Both the position numbers and the translations under genes were made by a program. The notes beneath the pieces were generated by a model that was given only the letters and a program-made list of their open reading frames with translations, did no database searches and was not told the DNA's origin. 10,000 nt of DNA from Candidatus Hydrogenedens sp. (GTDB lineage Bacteria > Hydrogenedentota > Hydrogenedentia > Hydrogenedentales > Hydrogenedentaceae): NCBI GenBank assembly GCA_020216745.1, contig JAIWNQ010000182.1:1-10000 (forward strand). The letters are read 5' to 3'. Below, piece by piece: positions 1 to 6,954 of this stretch (its first letter is position 1; each line of letters opens with the position of its first letter).

Positions 1-891
1 CATGAACAACATATAATTTGTGTCAAACCTCTTGTTCAGACTTATAAACAACTTGAGGAGATTGAGAGAATAGCAAAAGAAAAAAGACTTTTTGTAGGGG
101 TAGAATATCATAAGCGTTTTGATATTCGTTCGCTTTTGGCACGGAAAAACTATCAAAATGGATTATTCGGTGAATTTATCATCGGTGAGGCAAAGATGAT
201 TGAGCCTTACTATTACCGCCATAGTAATTTCCAAAATTGGTTTACCTGTGATATTTCCGACCCTTTTACTTATGTCGGCTGTCATTATGTTGACCTTGTT
301 ACTTTTATAACAGGGTTAAAGCCAATATCTGTTTCTGTTGTTGGTATAAAAAAACCGTTTCCTAATGGTAATCTGGGCTATCTATGGTCGCATGGCAGGG
401 TAACCTATGAAAATGGAGGTATTTTGTCGGTAATTAATGGGCTTGGCTATCCTGATATGGGAGGAGGGAGCAACCAACAAGGATTAGAATTATACTTTGA
501 AAGTGAAAATTGCACAGCAACTTTGAGACATGATGACCAATTTCGTGGTGTGAGTTATAGTATTAAAGAGGAACTAACGGAACCGAGTAAAAAATTTTAC
601 ACCATTAATACAGATTATTTCCGATTAGTTCCATGGAATGGTCCTGGATTGAAACCTGTGGGCTATGGTTATACTTCGATAGAAGAGTTGGTGCGTTGTG
701 TAGGGAAAATTGATAGTATTGATGATAGACAAGAACAATTGGAAGAGATTGAAAGAATAGATAGCCTTGGGATTATTGCAACACCAAAAAATTCATTTTA
801 TAATGAATTAATAAATGAAGCAGGAAGGTTATCTCTGCAAGAAAATGGTAAAACATATAATATAGATTACACATCTATTGTAATTAGGTAG
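1..891 (+). CDS. Gfo/Idh/MocA-family NAD(P)-dependent oxidoreductase, 5'-truncated by window edge
   Basis: The reading frame is open from base 1 to the TAG at 889-891, giving 296 residues of a protein whose N-terminal Rossmann core lies outside the window. A TTG at 136 is not the true start, because in-frame sequence upstream is typical of the family. Visible landmarks (partial numbering) are ICVKP at residues 6-10, in the place of the usual catalytic EKP motif; a VEYHKRFD segment matching the family's substrate-pocket strand; and GCHYVD (His95, Asp98), matching the HxxD catalytic motif. The rest is the family's C-terminal alpha/beta domain. Members oxidise or reduce sugars, inositols or related polyols with NAD(P)H in the cytoplasm; the substrate cannot be told from sequence. 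The Glu of EKP is Val here, but the Lys is kept. The gene converges on the pseudopilin gene and ends at a shared hairpin. Confidence 0.88.
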   Translation, partial: HEQHIICVKPLVQTYKQLEEIERIAKEKRLFVGVEYHKRFDIRSLLARKNYQNGLFGEFIIGEAKMIEPYYYRHSNFQNWFTCDISDPFTYVGCHYVDLVTFITGLKPISVSVVGIKKPFPNGNLGYLWSHGRVTYENGGILSVINGLGYPDMGGGSNQQGLELYFESENCTATLRHDDQFRGVSYSIKEELTEPSKKFYTINTDYFRLVPWNGPGLKPVGYGYTSIEELVRCVGKIDSIDDRQEQLEEIERIDSLGIIATPKNSFYNELINEAGRLSLQENGKTYNIDYTSIVIR

Positions 892-920
892 ATTTATATA
901 AGATTAGTAAGATAATAAAA

Positions 921-950
921 AATGTCGGCGATTTTAATATCGCCGACATT
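921..950. terminator. Bidirectional intrinsic terminator between convergent genes
   Basis: A perfect 12-bp inverted repeat, AATGTCGGCGAT (921-932) and ATCGCCGACATT (939-950), encloses a 6-nt loop. Read leftward, as needed for the pseudopilin gene ending at 982, the stem is followed by a strong T tract (complement of the A run at 915-920). Read rightward, for the oxidoreductase gene ending at 891, it is followed by CTTTTG, a weaker tract. The GC-rich stem stands out sharply from its AT-rich surroundings. Confidence 0.88.
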
Positions 951-981
951 CTTTTGTGAGTAAAGGGTCAAAATATAATCT

Positions 982-1965
982 TTATTGCTCTGTCGTAATA
1001 ATACCTATCATAGTAGCCATGGGTTTATTAACAGGGGCTGGTTCGCATTCGCCATATCTCTGGAACTGAACGTGTCCATCCATGTAAAGGACATTAGCAC
1101 CACCTGGAATATGATTGTATGCAGATGCGTTGGTGGCTAATTGGTCAAACATTATCCATACAGAACTTTGGGCTTGTGCAGAGGCGGCAGGATTGTTAAT
1201 GTCTGTAATTAAGAATCGTTCGATACCTTCACGAAGACGATATACAGTAGAACCACCGCCATTACCTAATCCTGGTGTGACAGGAATATCTTTATCTACA
1301 GCATTAAAAATTCCAGGGGGAACATTATCTGGATTTGCAATAATGGATGCTGCATTGGTTATTAGATAATTTAAAGCCTCAGCTACTTGCTGGGAAACCT
1401 GAGTGCTCGTATCTATCTGAACTCCTAACAATTGAGCAAGAGTTGCAAACATAGGGTAACTACTTAATGGAGCAGTTAGGTCAGTACAATTACCTTTATC
1501 CAGAACCCAACCTAAATAACCATAGCTTGCATCGATTGCTCTTGCACAGTCTCCACCATGATTGGCTGCATATCCAACACACCAGTCCTGATTTACATCT
1601 CTGTTGATGTGAGCACGGGCAATAGATTCCCCTAATTCTGCATCAGATGGGCAGAACATAATCATGGGATCAGTTAAGTATTCAGGATATAGAACGAATA
1701 CATTAGGTCCTGCATCAAGGACGCCTTGAGGTTGTTGGTCATAAGTTAAATATTTACCTGCTTGAATGGGAGGAAAACGTTCTCCCTTAGCCTCGTTAGA
1801 ATACATTTTGAAAACGAGGCCCCACTGTTTTAAGTTGTTCTGACAGCTGGAGCGTCTTGCCGCTTCGCGTGCCCTTGCCAATGCTGGTAGTAATATTGCG
1901 GCGAGAATACCGATGATGGCAATAACGACCAGCAGTTCGATGAGTGTGAAACCTTTTTTCTTCAT
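982..1965 (-). CDS. Type II secretion/type IV pilin-like prepilin with C-terminal H-x-DG motif
   Basis: The 327-residue protein opens with a textbook class III signal: a short basic leader (MKKKG), cleavage expected after Gly5, then FTLIE with the conserved Glu, and a hydrophobic helix to about residue 30. A prepilin peptidase should cut and methylate it, and the mature protein should be inserted or assembled at the inner membrane. A basic, Ala/Arg-rich stretch (ARAREAARR) follows, as in the family. Near the C-terminus, His285 is followed by Asp296-Gly297 inside [12 protein letters not shown], the H-X9-DG type motif of large pseudopilin families in Planctomycetota and relatives. Here there are ten rather than nine residues between His and Asp. 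ATG 1965 is supported by AAGGAG at 1973-1978, seven bases upstream. It is transcribed divergently from a LacI-type gene and probably repressed by it. Function in these families is unproven: surface structure, secretion or polysaccharide handling have all been considered. Confidence 0.93.
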   Translation of the reverse strand: MKKKGFTLIELLVVIAIIGILAAILLPALARAREAARRSSCQNNLKQWGLVFKMYSNEAKGERFPPIQAGKYLTYDQQPQGVLDAGPNVFVLYPEYLTDPMIMFCPSDAELGESIARAHINRDVNQDWCVGYAANHGGDCARAIDASYGYLGWVLDKGNCTDLTAPLSSYPMFATLAQLLGVQIDTSTQVSQQVAEALNYLITNAASIIANPDNVPPGIFNAVDKDIPVTPGLGNGGGSTVYRLREGIERFLITDINNPAASAQAQSSVWIMFDQLATNASAYNHIPGGANVLYMDGHVQFQRYGECEPAPVNKPMATMIGIITTEQ

Positions 1966-2003
1966 AGGATAACTCCTTATGTTTTTTGTTAGAAAACCTT
2001 TTT

Positions 2004-2028
2004 GACTACCTCGCCCATTGAGGTAATC
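2004..2028 (-). other. Stem-loop in the pseudopilin 5' leader
   Basis: In the leftward transcript, GATTACCT (complement of 2021-2028) can pair with AGGTAGTC (complement of 2004-2011) around a 9-nt loop. That gives eight pairs including one G-U. One arm is half of the putative operator at 2021-2036, so the pairing may be a by-product of operator symmetry. It lies near the 5' end of an approximately 75-nt leader, where a hairpin could stabilise the mRNA. No T tract follows, so it is not a terminator. Confidence 0.35.
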
Positions 2029-2036
2029 GTTTACCT
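2021..2036. promoter_or_regulatory. Putative LacI-family operator O1 (pseudopilin side)
   Basis: AGGTAATCGTTTACCT is a 16-bp near-perfect palindrome centred on CpG, with one mismatched symmetric pair. LacI-family repressors typically bind such CpG-centred palindromes, with hinge-helix leucines entering the central step. It sits at about +3 to +18 of the predicted pseudopilin transcript, a position that would block initiation or early elongation. Its reverse complement matches the second site (2151-2166) at 13 of 16 positions. The adjacent gene encodes a LacI-type protein. Confidence 0.72.
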
Positions 2037-2045
2037 TATACCTAT

Positions 2046-2074
2046 ATTATACACTATCAGATTATATTTGTCAA
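2046..2074 (-). promoter_or_regulatory. Near-consensus sigma-70 promoter for the pseudopilin gene
   Basis: On the minus strand, TTGACA (2074-2069) and TATAAT (2051-2046) are separated by 17 bases, which is the housekeeping consensus. Transcription should start near 2039, leaving a leader of about 75 nt before ATG 1965. Such a strong promoter suggests high output when not repressed, and the operator immediately downstream would provide the control. Confidence 0.83.
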
Positions 2075-2121
2075 ATTATTTTTTTGTTATATAAATAACA
2101 ATTGTTAAGATATAAAAAAGA

Positions 2122-2149
2122 TTTAATATCTTTAATTTTATGCTATAAT
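2122..2149 (+). promoter_or_regulatory. Extended -10 promoter of the LacI-type regulator gene
   Basis: TGCTATAAT (2141-2149) is a perfect extended -10 element (TGnTATAAT). The -35 region is poor; the best candidate is TTTAAT at 2122-2127 with a 16-base spacer. Transcription would start near 2156, inside the palindrome at 2151-2166, which fits autorepression. The element also rules out the far-upstream in-frame TTG at 2102 as the gene start. Confidence 0.65.
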
Positions 2150-2150
2150 A

Positions 2151-2166
2151 TAGTAAACGGTTACCT
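2151..2166. promoter_or_regulatory. Putative LacI-family operator O2 (autoregulatory)
   Basis: TAGTAAACGGTTACCT carries the same CpG-centred GTAA..CG..TTAC pattern as the site at 2021-2036 and matches its reverse complement at 13 of 16 positions. It covers the expected transcription start of the regulator gene and abuts its ribosome-binding site (AAAGGGAG, 2167-2174). Bound repressor would therefore shut off its own synthesis. The outer two bases of the left half depart from the symmetry, so this site may be weaker than the other. Confidence 0.68.
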
Positions 2167-2182
2167 AAAGGGAGATTTCTAT

Positions 2183-3250
2183 ATGTTCGAGAAAATAACA
2201 ATTTACGATATTGCAAAAATGGCAGGTGTTTCTGCAAAAACAGTTAGTAAGGTTATTAATTTTAAGGATGGGGTTAAAGATGAAACTCGTAAGAAAGTGC
2301 TTGAAATCGTTGAAAAATTGGGTTATCATCCCAATATTTTTGCTCGTTCGTTGAGAGCAAATCAACCTGCATGTATTGGAGTTACGTTTCCTGCACCCAT
2401 AGAGATAGTTCCTTTTAGTCCCAATTTTTTTCTATGGCTATTTATGGAGTTATACCGAGTATTTGGGAAAAAGGGGGAATATATTTGTTTTGATATGTTC
2501 CCTTACGAATTGGGAAAAATAGAAAATTATGCTCGGGGTGTTTTTGATAATCTTTTTAAAGCATGTATAATTGCAGGTCCTTTATCGTTATCGGATGTAA
2601 TTGCGAGGAAGATTCACGTAACAGGTATTCCTTATGTAGCCTTTGGGAGATTGGAATCTTTTCCTGAGTTGTCTTATGCGACGGTTGATTATGAAAAAGC
2701 AGCTTATATAAGCACAAAATTTTTGATAGATAGAGGGCATAAACATATTGCTATATTACAGGGTTTCCACAATTATCAACCTGGGGTGGAACGAGTACGG
2801 GGATATAAAAGAGCGTTAGAGGAAGCTGGCTTGCCTTTTTCTGAGAGACATGTGAAATATGTTAATTTTGGAGCGAGTAATGTAGCATTGCGGGTTCACC
2901 AACTTTTATCCGATACTAATGTTACTGCTTTGGTTGATAGTAGTGGTACAGAAAATGGAGAGGCAGTTCGTGAGGGAATAAAGAAGTCAGGACGGAAAAT
3001 CGGTAGGGACTGTGAGGTATTAACCTGGACATACGAGGAGAAAGGAATTGTTTTAGATGAGGCTTCAGCTCATGTATGGTTACCTGTTCGCGAATCTGCA
3101 TCAGAAGGTATTGAATTATTATCTAAATGGGTTGAAGGTAAAAGCGAGGGACCAATTAAGGTATTATTTAATCCAATTTTAGATACGGAACGGAAGAGTC
3201 AAAAAATAATAGAGCCTACACATAGATTTTTCGAAACACTTCCAGAGTAA
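2183..3250 (+). CDS. LacI-family transcriptional repressor
   Basis: A 355-residue protein of normal length for the LacI/GalR family. Residues 5-26 form the DNA-binding helix-turn-helix (TIYDIAKMAGVSAKTVSKVIN), followed by the conserved ETRKKVLEIVEKLGYHPN segment. The hinge helix, ARSLRA, has Leu57 at the minor-groove leucine position. The rest (about 62-355) is a periplasmic-binding-protein-like effector and dimerisation domain, with VPYVAFGR-like, DRGHKHIAIL and RVRGYKRALEEAG signatures of sugar-sensing members. ATG 2183 is chosen because AAAGGGAG ends eight bases upstream and the helix-turn-helix begins at once. The frame does extend upstream to TTG 2102, but that lies before the promoter. 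Two matching CpG-centred palindromes between this gene and the divergent pseudopilin gene are the likely binding sites. The effector ligand cannot be read from sequence; a sugar or sugar derivative is usual. Confidence 0.93.
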   Translation: MFEKITIYDIAKMAGVSAKTVSKVINFKDGVKDETRKKVLEIVEKLGYHPNIFARSLRANQPACIGVTFPAPIEIVPFSPNFFLWLFMELYRVFGKKGEYICFDMFPYELGKIENYARGVFDNLFKACIIAGPLSLSDVIARKIHVTGIPYVAFGRLESFPELSYATVDYEKAAYISTKFLIDRGHKHIAILQGFHNYQPGVERVRGYKRALEEAGLPFSERHVKYVNFGASNVALRVHQLLSDTNVTALVDSSGTENGEAVREGIKKSGRKIGRDCEVLTWTYEEKGIVLDEASAHVWLPVRESASEGIELLSKWVEGKSEGPIKVLFNPILDTERKSQKIIEPTHRFFETLPE

Positions 3251-3274
3251 ATTATTTAATTTTGATTATGCTTT

Positions 3275-6200
3275 TTAAGGCATATAAGTTTTAACAATGG
3301 AGAGGAGTTCTTCTTGTTTAAATGGTTTTTGAAGTAAACCTTCTGCCCCTACCTCATAAATTTTTTGCAAGTCCTCATTGACCGATTTTGCAGTAACAAT
3401 GTGAATTCTTATTCCCTTGTATTTAGAATTTGTTTTTATTATCCTGCATATTTCCCATCCGTCGAGTCCTGGCATGGCAATGTCTAATAGAAGAAGACTA
3501 AAACGACCTGTTTGAAGTTTTTCAAGGGCTTCTTCTCCAGATCTGGAAGTGTCTACCTTATAACCTGCAGTCTCAAGACACCGTTTCATGAATTGAAGTA
3601 TTTCAGGGTCATCATCAACACATAAGATTTCGTTGCCGAGTAAAGGTTGCTCTTCAGTAACATTTTTTATTGCATACCGAATAGCACTTAAAAGAACACT
3701 TTTCCGAAATTGTTTCGGTAAACGATGAATGACCTTTTCCGAAAATTGTTTATAAACGGAATCATTATTTGTAATAATTATTATAGGTATATGAGAAATT
3801 GCTGGGTTTTCTAATATTTCATTGACATGCTCTTTTCCTAAGGGTGTTTCTTCACAATCAATGATGAGACAATCGGGATTATATTTGAATACTAAAGAAA
3901 GAGCAAACGATGGGTATGAAGCGTGTAGTATATCGATATTCTCTTCAAGTAGCCATTGTCTGATTTGTGCACTTAGAGAACGGTCTTGAGTTACTAATTC
4001 TACTAATAAATGTGTTTCATCGGGTGTAATTTCTGAAACATATTTTCTGCTAACTTCACTTTTGGTACCATGAATAGGTAATCGGAACGAGAAAGTTGTT
4101 CCTTGTCCTAAGGTGCTTGACAGGATGATACGGCTACCATGTAAACGGATAATGTCTTGAGAGATTGAAAGTCCAATGCCTGTCCCTCCATATTTACGTG
4201 TTGTAGAGGAATCTACTTGATAGAATCGTGTGAAAATTTTGTCATATGCTTCTGGAGGAATTCCTATCCCTGTATCTGTAACTGAGACCTCTACCTCATC
4301 TTCGATAATTTTTAATTTGACTTCGACAGTTCCATTATTATTATTAAATTTTACTGCATTGGAAAGAAGATTATTGAAGACTTGAAGAATTTTTCCTTTA
4401 TCTCCGTCTACAAGGATAGGCTTTGTCTCGGCAGTTAATATTAGTTGAATTCCTCTTGGTTCCGCCATAGGACGGATATTTTGTAATCCAATTTCTGCAG
4501 ATTCAACAATATCAAAAGTGCTAAATACGAGTTCTTCCTTACCCTTGTGGAGTTTTGAGAAATCGAGTAAATTCTCTATCAGGTTCACCAGTTTCTCTAT
4601 ATTCCTCATACTTATAGATAAATATTCTTTCTGTGTATCGGTGATAGGTCCTGTTTTCCCACTTAATATCATATCTGTGTAACCCATGATGGAGACTAAT
4701 GGCGTCCGAAGTTCATGTGAGACATTAGACAATAGATTTGTTTTCATTTCATCAAGGGTTTTTAATTCTTCATTGGCTTTGTTTAGTTGCTGTTGGGCTT
4801 TCTTTACTTCATCCAGTGTTTTTTGTAGTCTTTCCATTAATCGTGCATTTCGTATTGCTACTGCTATATGGGGTGAAACTTCTTCTACAATTTCAACATC
4901 GTGGATAGTAAAGGCTTTTGGTATTTTAGAGCCTATAACAAGGATACCTATGATTTTATCTTCTGCAAAGAGAGGAGTGGCGATAAGGCTTATTATGTCT
5001 GTTGGAAATTCACTGGCAATTTTTTCATCTTCGGAACTAAGATAATCAATATGGAGTGTTTTCTTATTAATAAGGACTTTTTCAGCACAGTAAAATGAGG
5101 ATTTTTGAGACTTTACCTGTGTGATAGGGAAAAGGGGTAGAATTTCGTAGGCAGTTGATTGCTCTTTGGATGATTCTGAACCTTCTAGGAGTAGTGCTAC
5201 AATGGCATAGTCAATATTTGCTATTAATCGTTTAATCTCTTTGACAACATTTTCTAAAACTTTTCCAACTTCCAGATTAGAGTTAATGGTTTGTGCAATA
5301 AAATTGACAGCCTTTAATCGTTCTGCACGTTCCTGAACCTCTTTTTCTAACAGGACATTTTTTGTAATATCTCTGAATATTCCTTCAACACCAACAATAT
5401 TATTATTGCTATCTTTTATCCATGTTGCTGAAATTTCAATGCAAAGAAGTTCCCCTTTAATAGGTTTTATCCATGTTCGATATTGAAATAGATACTGTTT
5501 TTCGTTTAATTCTGCACAGAGTTCTTTGAAGTCATTGGAGTTTAGAAATAATTTTTCCAAGTCTGTGCCGATGGAGTCCTCTGGTGAATCAAATCCTAAG
5601 ATTTTTGCTCCTGCTGGGTTGATAAGAGTTAAAGTGCCGTCTTTGGTAGTTTGATATATACCATCTCGCATGGAATTTACTAAATTGCGGTAACGTTCTT
5701 CAGAGGCTTCTAATTCATAAATATTTTTGCGAAGTGCACTTGCCATCTGGTTGAAAGACTTGGCTACTTCTTCTAATTCATCTCCTGTATCAATTTTTAA
5801 TTTTAGTTCTAAATCTCCTCCTTGTATTAATTGTGCTCCTTCATTGATTAAACTAAGTGGTCTTAAAATATTTCGATGAACAATTCGATACCCAATGAGT
5901 GAGAAGAAAAGTATTATAAATCCTGCTATTGCTAAGGCTAAGATAGAACCAAAATGAATAAACCAAAAAATATCATATAGAGGTCTATAGGCACAGAAAT
6001 AAAGTTCATACTCTGGGTATATCTTTTGGTATGCCATTACAATAGGGGCTACCTTCCCACGGCTTGAAAATCGTAATAATGTGATATACCCTTCTGTTTT
6101 ATTGGAGGAACGTTTTAATCGTTGGACTAATCGATTATCAACAATCTCATAATTAATATCATTTTTCTTGTTCTCTTTATTGAAATCTTTATACAGGGCA

Positions 6201-6874
6201 ATTCCATCATTTCCTCTTATATATATTATGGTGTTATATATATTTTCTGTTGAAAAGCCACCAGTTTCATTCGGTTGACTAAGTATGAAATCGATTAATT
6301 CTGTTGCTTGCTGAACTTCTAATAAGAAACCAACAATTTTGTTGTCTTCTTTTGTGTATATGGGAATGGCGACTGTAAGGGTATAATTTTCTGTTTTTGG
6401 TGGAGTAGATATAGATACAATATAAGGCCATCTTATTTTTTGATACCATTTATCTAATATAAAATCACCAGGATTAAACATCTGTGTTGAATAAAGGATA
6501 TGTCCCTCTGTATCAAAAATAGCAAAAGCAATTGTTTTCCCTTGACTTATGGTCTGGATGTCAGATAGTTTTTCAGAAAGTTTGTTTTCAAGGGATTGTC
6601 TGACATCATGGGAAGATTGACAGAATTGTGAAAAAAGAGGGTCTGTTATAACTCTCGCTGAGAAATTTAACCTTGTTTCTAATGAGAGGCGAACCCCTTC
6701 TGTTGTTTTGCGGACAGCAGTTGTTAAATTTCGTTTTGTAGTAATCCACTGACCTTCTCGGGCAAAAACATAAGCAATAATTAACGTTAAGGTCATGGGA
6801 ATTACGCCAACCCAAAATATCGCTGTGAAAAACTTTCGTTCAATACTTGTCTGATATTTTGGTGTTGATTCCAT
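3275..6874 (-). CDS. Membrane-bound hybrid sensor histidine kinase (Cache-like/HAMP/PAS/GAF/HisKA/HATPase/pseudo-REC/REC)
   Basis: A 1199-residue hybrid kinase. It has TM1 at about 15-38, an extracytoplasmic sensor region 39-302 that looks like a Cache/PDC fold, TM2 at about 303-330, HAMP (to about 385), PAS (391-505) and GAF (about 525-675). A glutamine/lysine-rich coiled coil leads into HisKA, with phospho-accepting His720 in SHELRTP. HATPase follows with N box Asn839, G1 Asp867 (DTGIGIP) and G2 from Gly896 (GGTGIGL). Next is a degenerate receiver (about 953-1065) with Asp1006, Thr1035 and Lys1054 but Thr962-Gln963 in place of the acidic pair. The C-terminal receiver (about 1083-1199) is intact: Asp1087/1088, phosphoacceptor Asp1131, Thr1161, Lys1183. 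The start at ATG 6874 has AAGGGG unusually close (three bases), but it is the start that precedes TM1. It lies 80 bases after the response-regulator gene with no terminator between, so the two are probably co-transcribed. The signal sensed is unknown. Confidence 0.95.
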   Translation of the reverse strand: MESTPKYQTSIERKFFTAIFWVGVIPMTLTLIIAYVFAREGQWITTKRNLTTAVRKTTEGVRLSLETRLNFSARVITDPLFSQFCQSSHDVRQSLENKLSEKLSDIQTISQGKTIAFAIFDTEGHILYSTQMFNPGDFILDKWYQKIRWPYIVSISTPPKTENYTLTVAIPIYTKEDNKIVGFLLEVQQATELIDFILSQPNETGGFSTENIYNTIIYIRGNDGIALYKDFNKENKKNDINYEIVDNRLVQRLKRSSNKTEGYITLLRFSSRGKVAPIVMAYQKIYPEYELYFCAYRPLYDIFWFIHFGSILALAIAGFIILFFSLIGYRIVHRNILRPLSLINEGAQLIQGGDLELKLKIDTGDELEEVAKSFNQMASALRKNIYELEASEERYRNLVNSMRDGIYQTTKDGTLTLINPAGAKILGFDSPEDSIGTDLEKLFLNSNDFKELCAELNEKQYLFQYRTWIKPIKGELLCIEISATWIKDSNNNIVGVEGIFRDITKNVLLEKEVQERAERLKAVNFIAQTINSNLEVGKVLENVVKEIKRLIANIDYAIVALLLEGSESSKEQSTAYEILPLFPITQVKSQKSSFYCAEKVLINKKTLHIDYLSSEDEKIASEFPTDIISLIATPLFAEDKIIGILVIGSKIPKAFTIHDVEIVEEVSPHIAVAIRNARLMERLQKTLDEVKKAQQQLNKANEELKTLDEMKTNLLSNVSHELRTPLVSIMGYTDMILSGKTGPITDTQKEYLSISMRNIEKLVNLIENLLDFSKLHKGKEELVFSTFDIVESAEIGLQNIRPMAEPRGIQLILTAETKPILVDGDKGKILQVFNNLLSNAVKFNNNNGTVEVKLKIIEDEVEVSVTDTGIGIPPEAYDKIFTRFYQVDSSTTRKYGGTGIGLSISQDIIRLHGSRIILSSTLGQGTTFSFRLPIHGTKSEVSRKYVSEITPDETHLLVELVTQDRSLSAQIRQWLLEENIDILHASYPSFALSLVFKYNPDCLIIDCEETPLGKEHVNEILENPAISHIPIIIITNNDSVYKQFSEKVIHRLPKQFRKSVLLSAIRYAIKNVTEEQPLLGNEILCVDDDPEILQFMKRCLETAGYKVDTSRSGEEALEKLQTGRFSLLLLDIAMPGLDGWEICRIIKTNSKYKGIRIHIVTAKSVNEDLQKIYEVGAEGLLQKPFKQEELLSIVKTYMP

Positions 6875-6954
6875 GAGCCCCTTGTCCGTTAGACAAAGAA
6901 AGTTATGTTTGTTTACTGAACTTGTGATTTATTAATTTTATTATTTGAATCAAA

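Noticed and set aside
1115..1369. Rightward open frame of 84 codons
   Set aside because: It is antisense to the pseudopilin gene, with no ribosome-binding site or recognisable domain.
2097..2106. Palindrome AACAATTGTT in the divergent region
   Set aside because: It is short and AT-rich, lacks the CpG centre of the operators and does not sit at a promoter element, so I do not call it a site.
2102..2182. 27-residue N-terminal extension of the LacI-type protein from TTG 2102
   Set aside because: It precedes the predicted promoter and operator, lacks a ribosome-binding site, and the family's helix-turn-helix begins right after ATG 2183.
3267..3284. Possible hairpin terminator between the convergent LacI-type and kinase genes
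   Set aside because: TATGCTT and AAGGCATA pair only with a bulge, the stem is short and AT-rich, it overlaps the kinase stop codon, and no convincing T tract follows on either strand.
3717..3726. GGTAAACGAT, identical to one half of the pseudopilin operator
   Set aside because: It lies inside the kinase coding region and the other half-site is absent, so it is probably chance.
4139..4150. GTAAACGGAT, similar to the operator core
   Set aside because: It is inside the kinase coding sequence and lacks the matching right arm.
4686..5045. Rightward open frame of 119 codons
   Set aside because: It is antisense within the kinase GAF/HisKA region; its composition is that of a coding shadow.
6884..6897. 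TTGTC/GACAA inverted repeat between response regulator and kinase genes
   Set aside because: The stem is only five pairs with no T tract, so it is neither a terminator nor a convincing processing site.
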